A DNA stretch of 64,000 bases from NCBI RefSeq assembly GCF_040760005.1, contig NZ_CP099760.1, positions 2,661,501-2,725,500 on the forward strand, read 5' to 3'. This DNA is from Pseudomonas sp. stari2 (GTDB taxonomy: Bacteria > Pseudomonadota > Gammaproteobacteria > Pseudomonadales > Pseudomonadaceae). The translations under genes and the position numbers were made by a program. Below the pieces are notes generated by a model, which ran no database searches, had not been told where the DNA came from, and saw only the letters and a list, made by a program, of their open reading frames with translations. Shown here in pieces: positions 63,163 through 64,000 of this stretch (its first letter is position 1; each line of letters starts with the position of its first letter).

Positions 63163-63651
63163 CTATCGGCTCAATCCCAGCCGTTCGTGCCATTGGGCGA
63201 TGGATTCTTCGGGGTAGACCTCGAATTGCCGGTCCTTCGCGCTCGCCTGCACTTCGACCCATGGCGCTTTCGAGCCGAGCATCAGGTGAGTGTGTTCCGG
63301 CGGCACCGGCAACGGTGTGTCGATGGCCGAGGCGAACGGGTGGATCAGTTCCGGCCATTCCGGGCTGAACAGCCACAGGCCGCTGCCGCACAACGAACAG
63401 AAGTGTCGTTCGGCGGTGCTGCGATGGGCGCGTTTGTCGCCATCGTCTTTCATCTTCGCGTGGTAGATCGTGATGTGTTTGCGCCCGCGTACCTTGAGGC
63501 TGGCCGCGTCGCCGCCGAGGTTGATCGCATAGCCGCCACCGCCCTGGGTCTTGCGGCAGATCGAGCAGTAGCAGCGCTGATAAGGGTAGGGGTGGGCGCT
63601 GTCGAGGGTGAATGAAACCGCGCCGCAGTGGCAGGAGCCTTCGAGGTGCAT
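63163..63651 (-). CDS. GFA (glutathione-dependent formaldehyde-activating-like) family protein
   Basis: The 162-residue zinc protein has the three Cys clusters of the GFA/CENP-V fold: GSCHCG at the start, RCYCSICRK and HFCSLCGSGLW. It probably binds two zinc ions. Proven members act on glutathione adducts, but most, like this one, have unknown substrates. It is a single gene. Confidence 0.9.
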   Translation of the reverse strand: MHLEGSCHCGAVSFTLDSAHPYPYQRCYCSICRKTQGGGGYAINLGGDAASLKVRGRKHITIYHAKMKDDGDKRAHRSTAERHFCSLCGSGLWLFSPEWPELIHPFASAIDTPLPVPPEHTHLMLGSKAPWVEVQASAKDRQFEVYPEESIAQWHERLGLSR

Positions 63652-63787
63652 GGTGGCCTCCGGTTTGGCGTTGTCGATGCGGTTCAGCCTAGAAGAGATG
63701 TTGCGCCTGTGCCGCCGCTACCGCGGTGCAACTGGACGCCTGCGAAAAGCCCGGTCAGCATGTCCGCAAAAAAAGGGACCCAAATCC

Positions 63788-64000
63788 ATGCGCCGACTAC
63801 CTTCCCTGGCCGCCCTGCGAACCTTCGAATGCGCCGCCCGTCACGCGCATTTCGGCAGGGCCGCCGCCGAGCTGTGCGTCACCGACAGCGCCGTCAGCCA
63901 TCAGATCCGCCAGCTCGAAGAGCAACTGGGCATGTCGCTGTTCATCCGCGAGGGCCGGCAGATCCGCCCGACCATCGCCGCCGGACGCTTGATGCAGAGC
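63788..64000 (+). CDS. LysR-family regulator, partial (cut by window end)
   Basis: ATG 63788 opens a frame that runs out of the window after 71 codons. The visible part is a complete LysR/GcvA-type HTH: LRTFECAARHAHFGRAAAEL, TDSAVSHQIRQLEEQLG and SLFIREG. The start resembles GcvA-like regulators that control a divergent or distant operon. The effector domain is not visible. Confidence 0.85.
   Translation, partial: MRRLPSLAALRTFECAARHAHFGRAAAELCVTDSAVSHQIRQLEEQLGMSLFIREGRQIRPTIAAGRLMQS

Overview
The window is chromosomal DNA of a fluorescent-group Pseudomonas. It is high in GC, and its gene complement fits this: malate:quinone oxidoreductase, Pao-type molybdenum aldehyde dehydrogenase, spu/pau polyamine genes, LigD, phosphatidylcholine synthase, DUF2388 and DUF2790 proteins, and a REP-like hairpin. 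Assignments come from reading translated sequence; no database search was run. About 64 protein genes are supported and no rRNA, tRNA, CRISPR array, prophage or insertion sequence was recognised.

Region by region. 0-7.4 kb: a methyltransferase, a DUF692 (MNIO)/DUF2063 pair, an EnvZ/OmpR-type two-component system, and a divergent operon of a DUF2790 protein, a secreted tandem-repeat protein and a DipZ-like membrane thiol-disulfide protein. TGTAT-N5-TGTAT direct repeats occur upstream of both the DUF692 pair and the divergent operon, which suggests one regulon. 7.4-24.6 kb: mostly single housekeeping or accessory genes, including a GNAT, DUF4242, Pcs, a TerB-like protein, LigD, a chemoreceptor, Mqo, a NUDIX hydrolase, a CAP-domain protein and a Tat-exported aldo/keto reductase. 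24.6-28.5 kb: a three-subunit periplasmic molybdenum aldehyde oxidoreductase. 28.5-33 kb: small lipoproteins and conserved proteins. 33-43.6 kb: a polyamine locus with an ABC importer, gamma-glutamyl hydrolase, glutamylpolyamine synthetase, aldehyde dehydrogenase, FAD oxidase and a PuuR/PauR-type regulator. 43.6-46.3 kb: an AT-richer block of orphan genes, including a secreted protein of Cys-containing 21-residue repeats. 46.3-53.9 kb: a hypothetical gene, a stand-alone HD hydrolase, an AbrB-type membrane protein, a tripartite DUF2955 efflux system and a DeoR regulator. 53.9-56.6 kb: a second gamma-glutamylpolyamine oxidase/synthetase pair. 57-62.3 kb: molybdenum cofactor genes (moaE, moaD, moaC, fdhD; moaB, moeA). 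62.3-64 kb: a MipA/OmpV gene broken by an in-frame stop, a GFA-family gene, and the start of a LysR gene cut by the window edge.

The genes form three working groups. The two polyamine loci import polyamines and degrade them through gamma-glutamyl intermediates. The moa/moe/fdhD genes supply and sulfurate the cofactor needed by enzymes such as the molybdenum aldehyde oxidoreductase. The first 7.4 kb looks like an envelope redox or metal stress unit in which an MNIO pair lacks its usual precursor gene and seems to share a regulator with two small secreted proteins of unknown function. That unit, and the Cys-repeat protein in the AT-rich block, are the parts most likely to hold undescribed biology.
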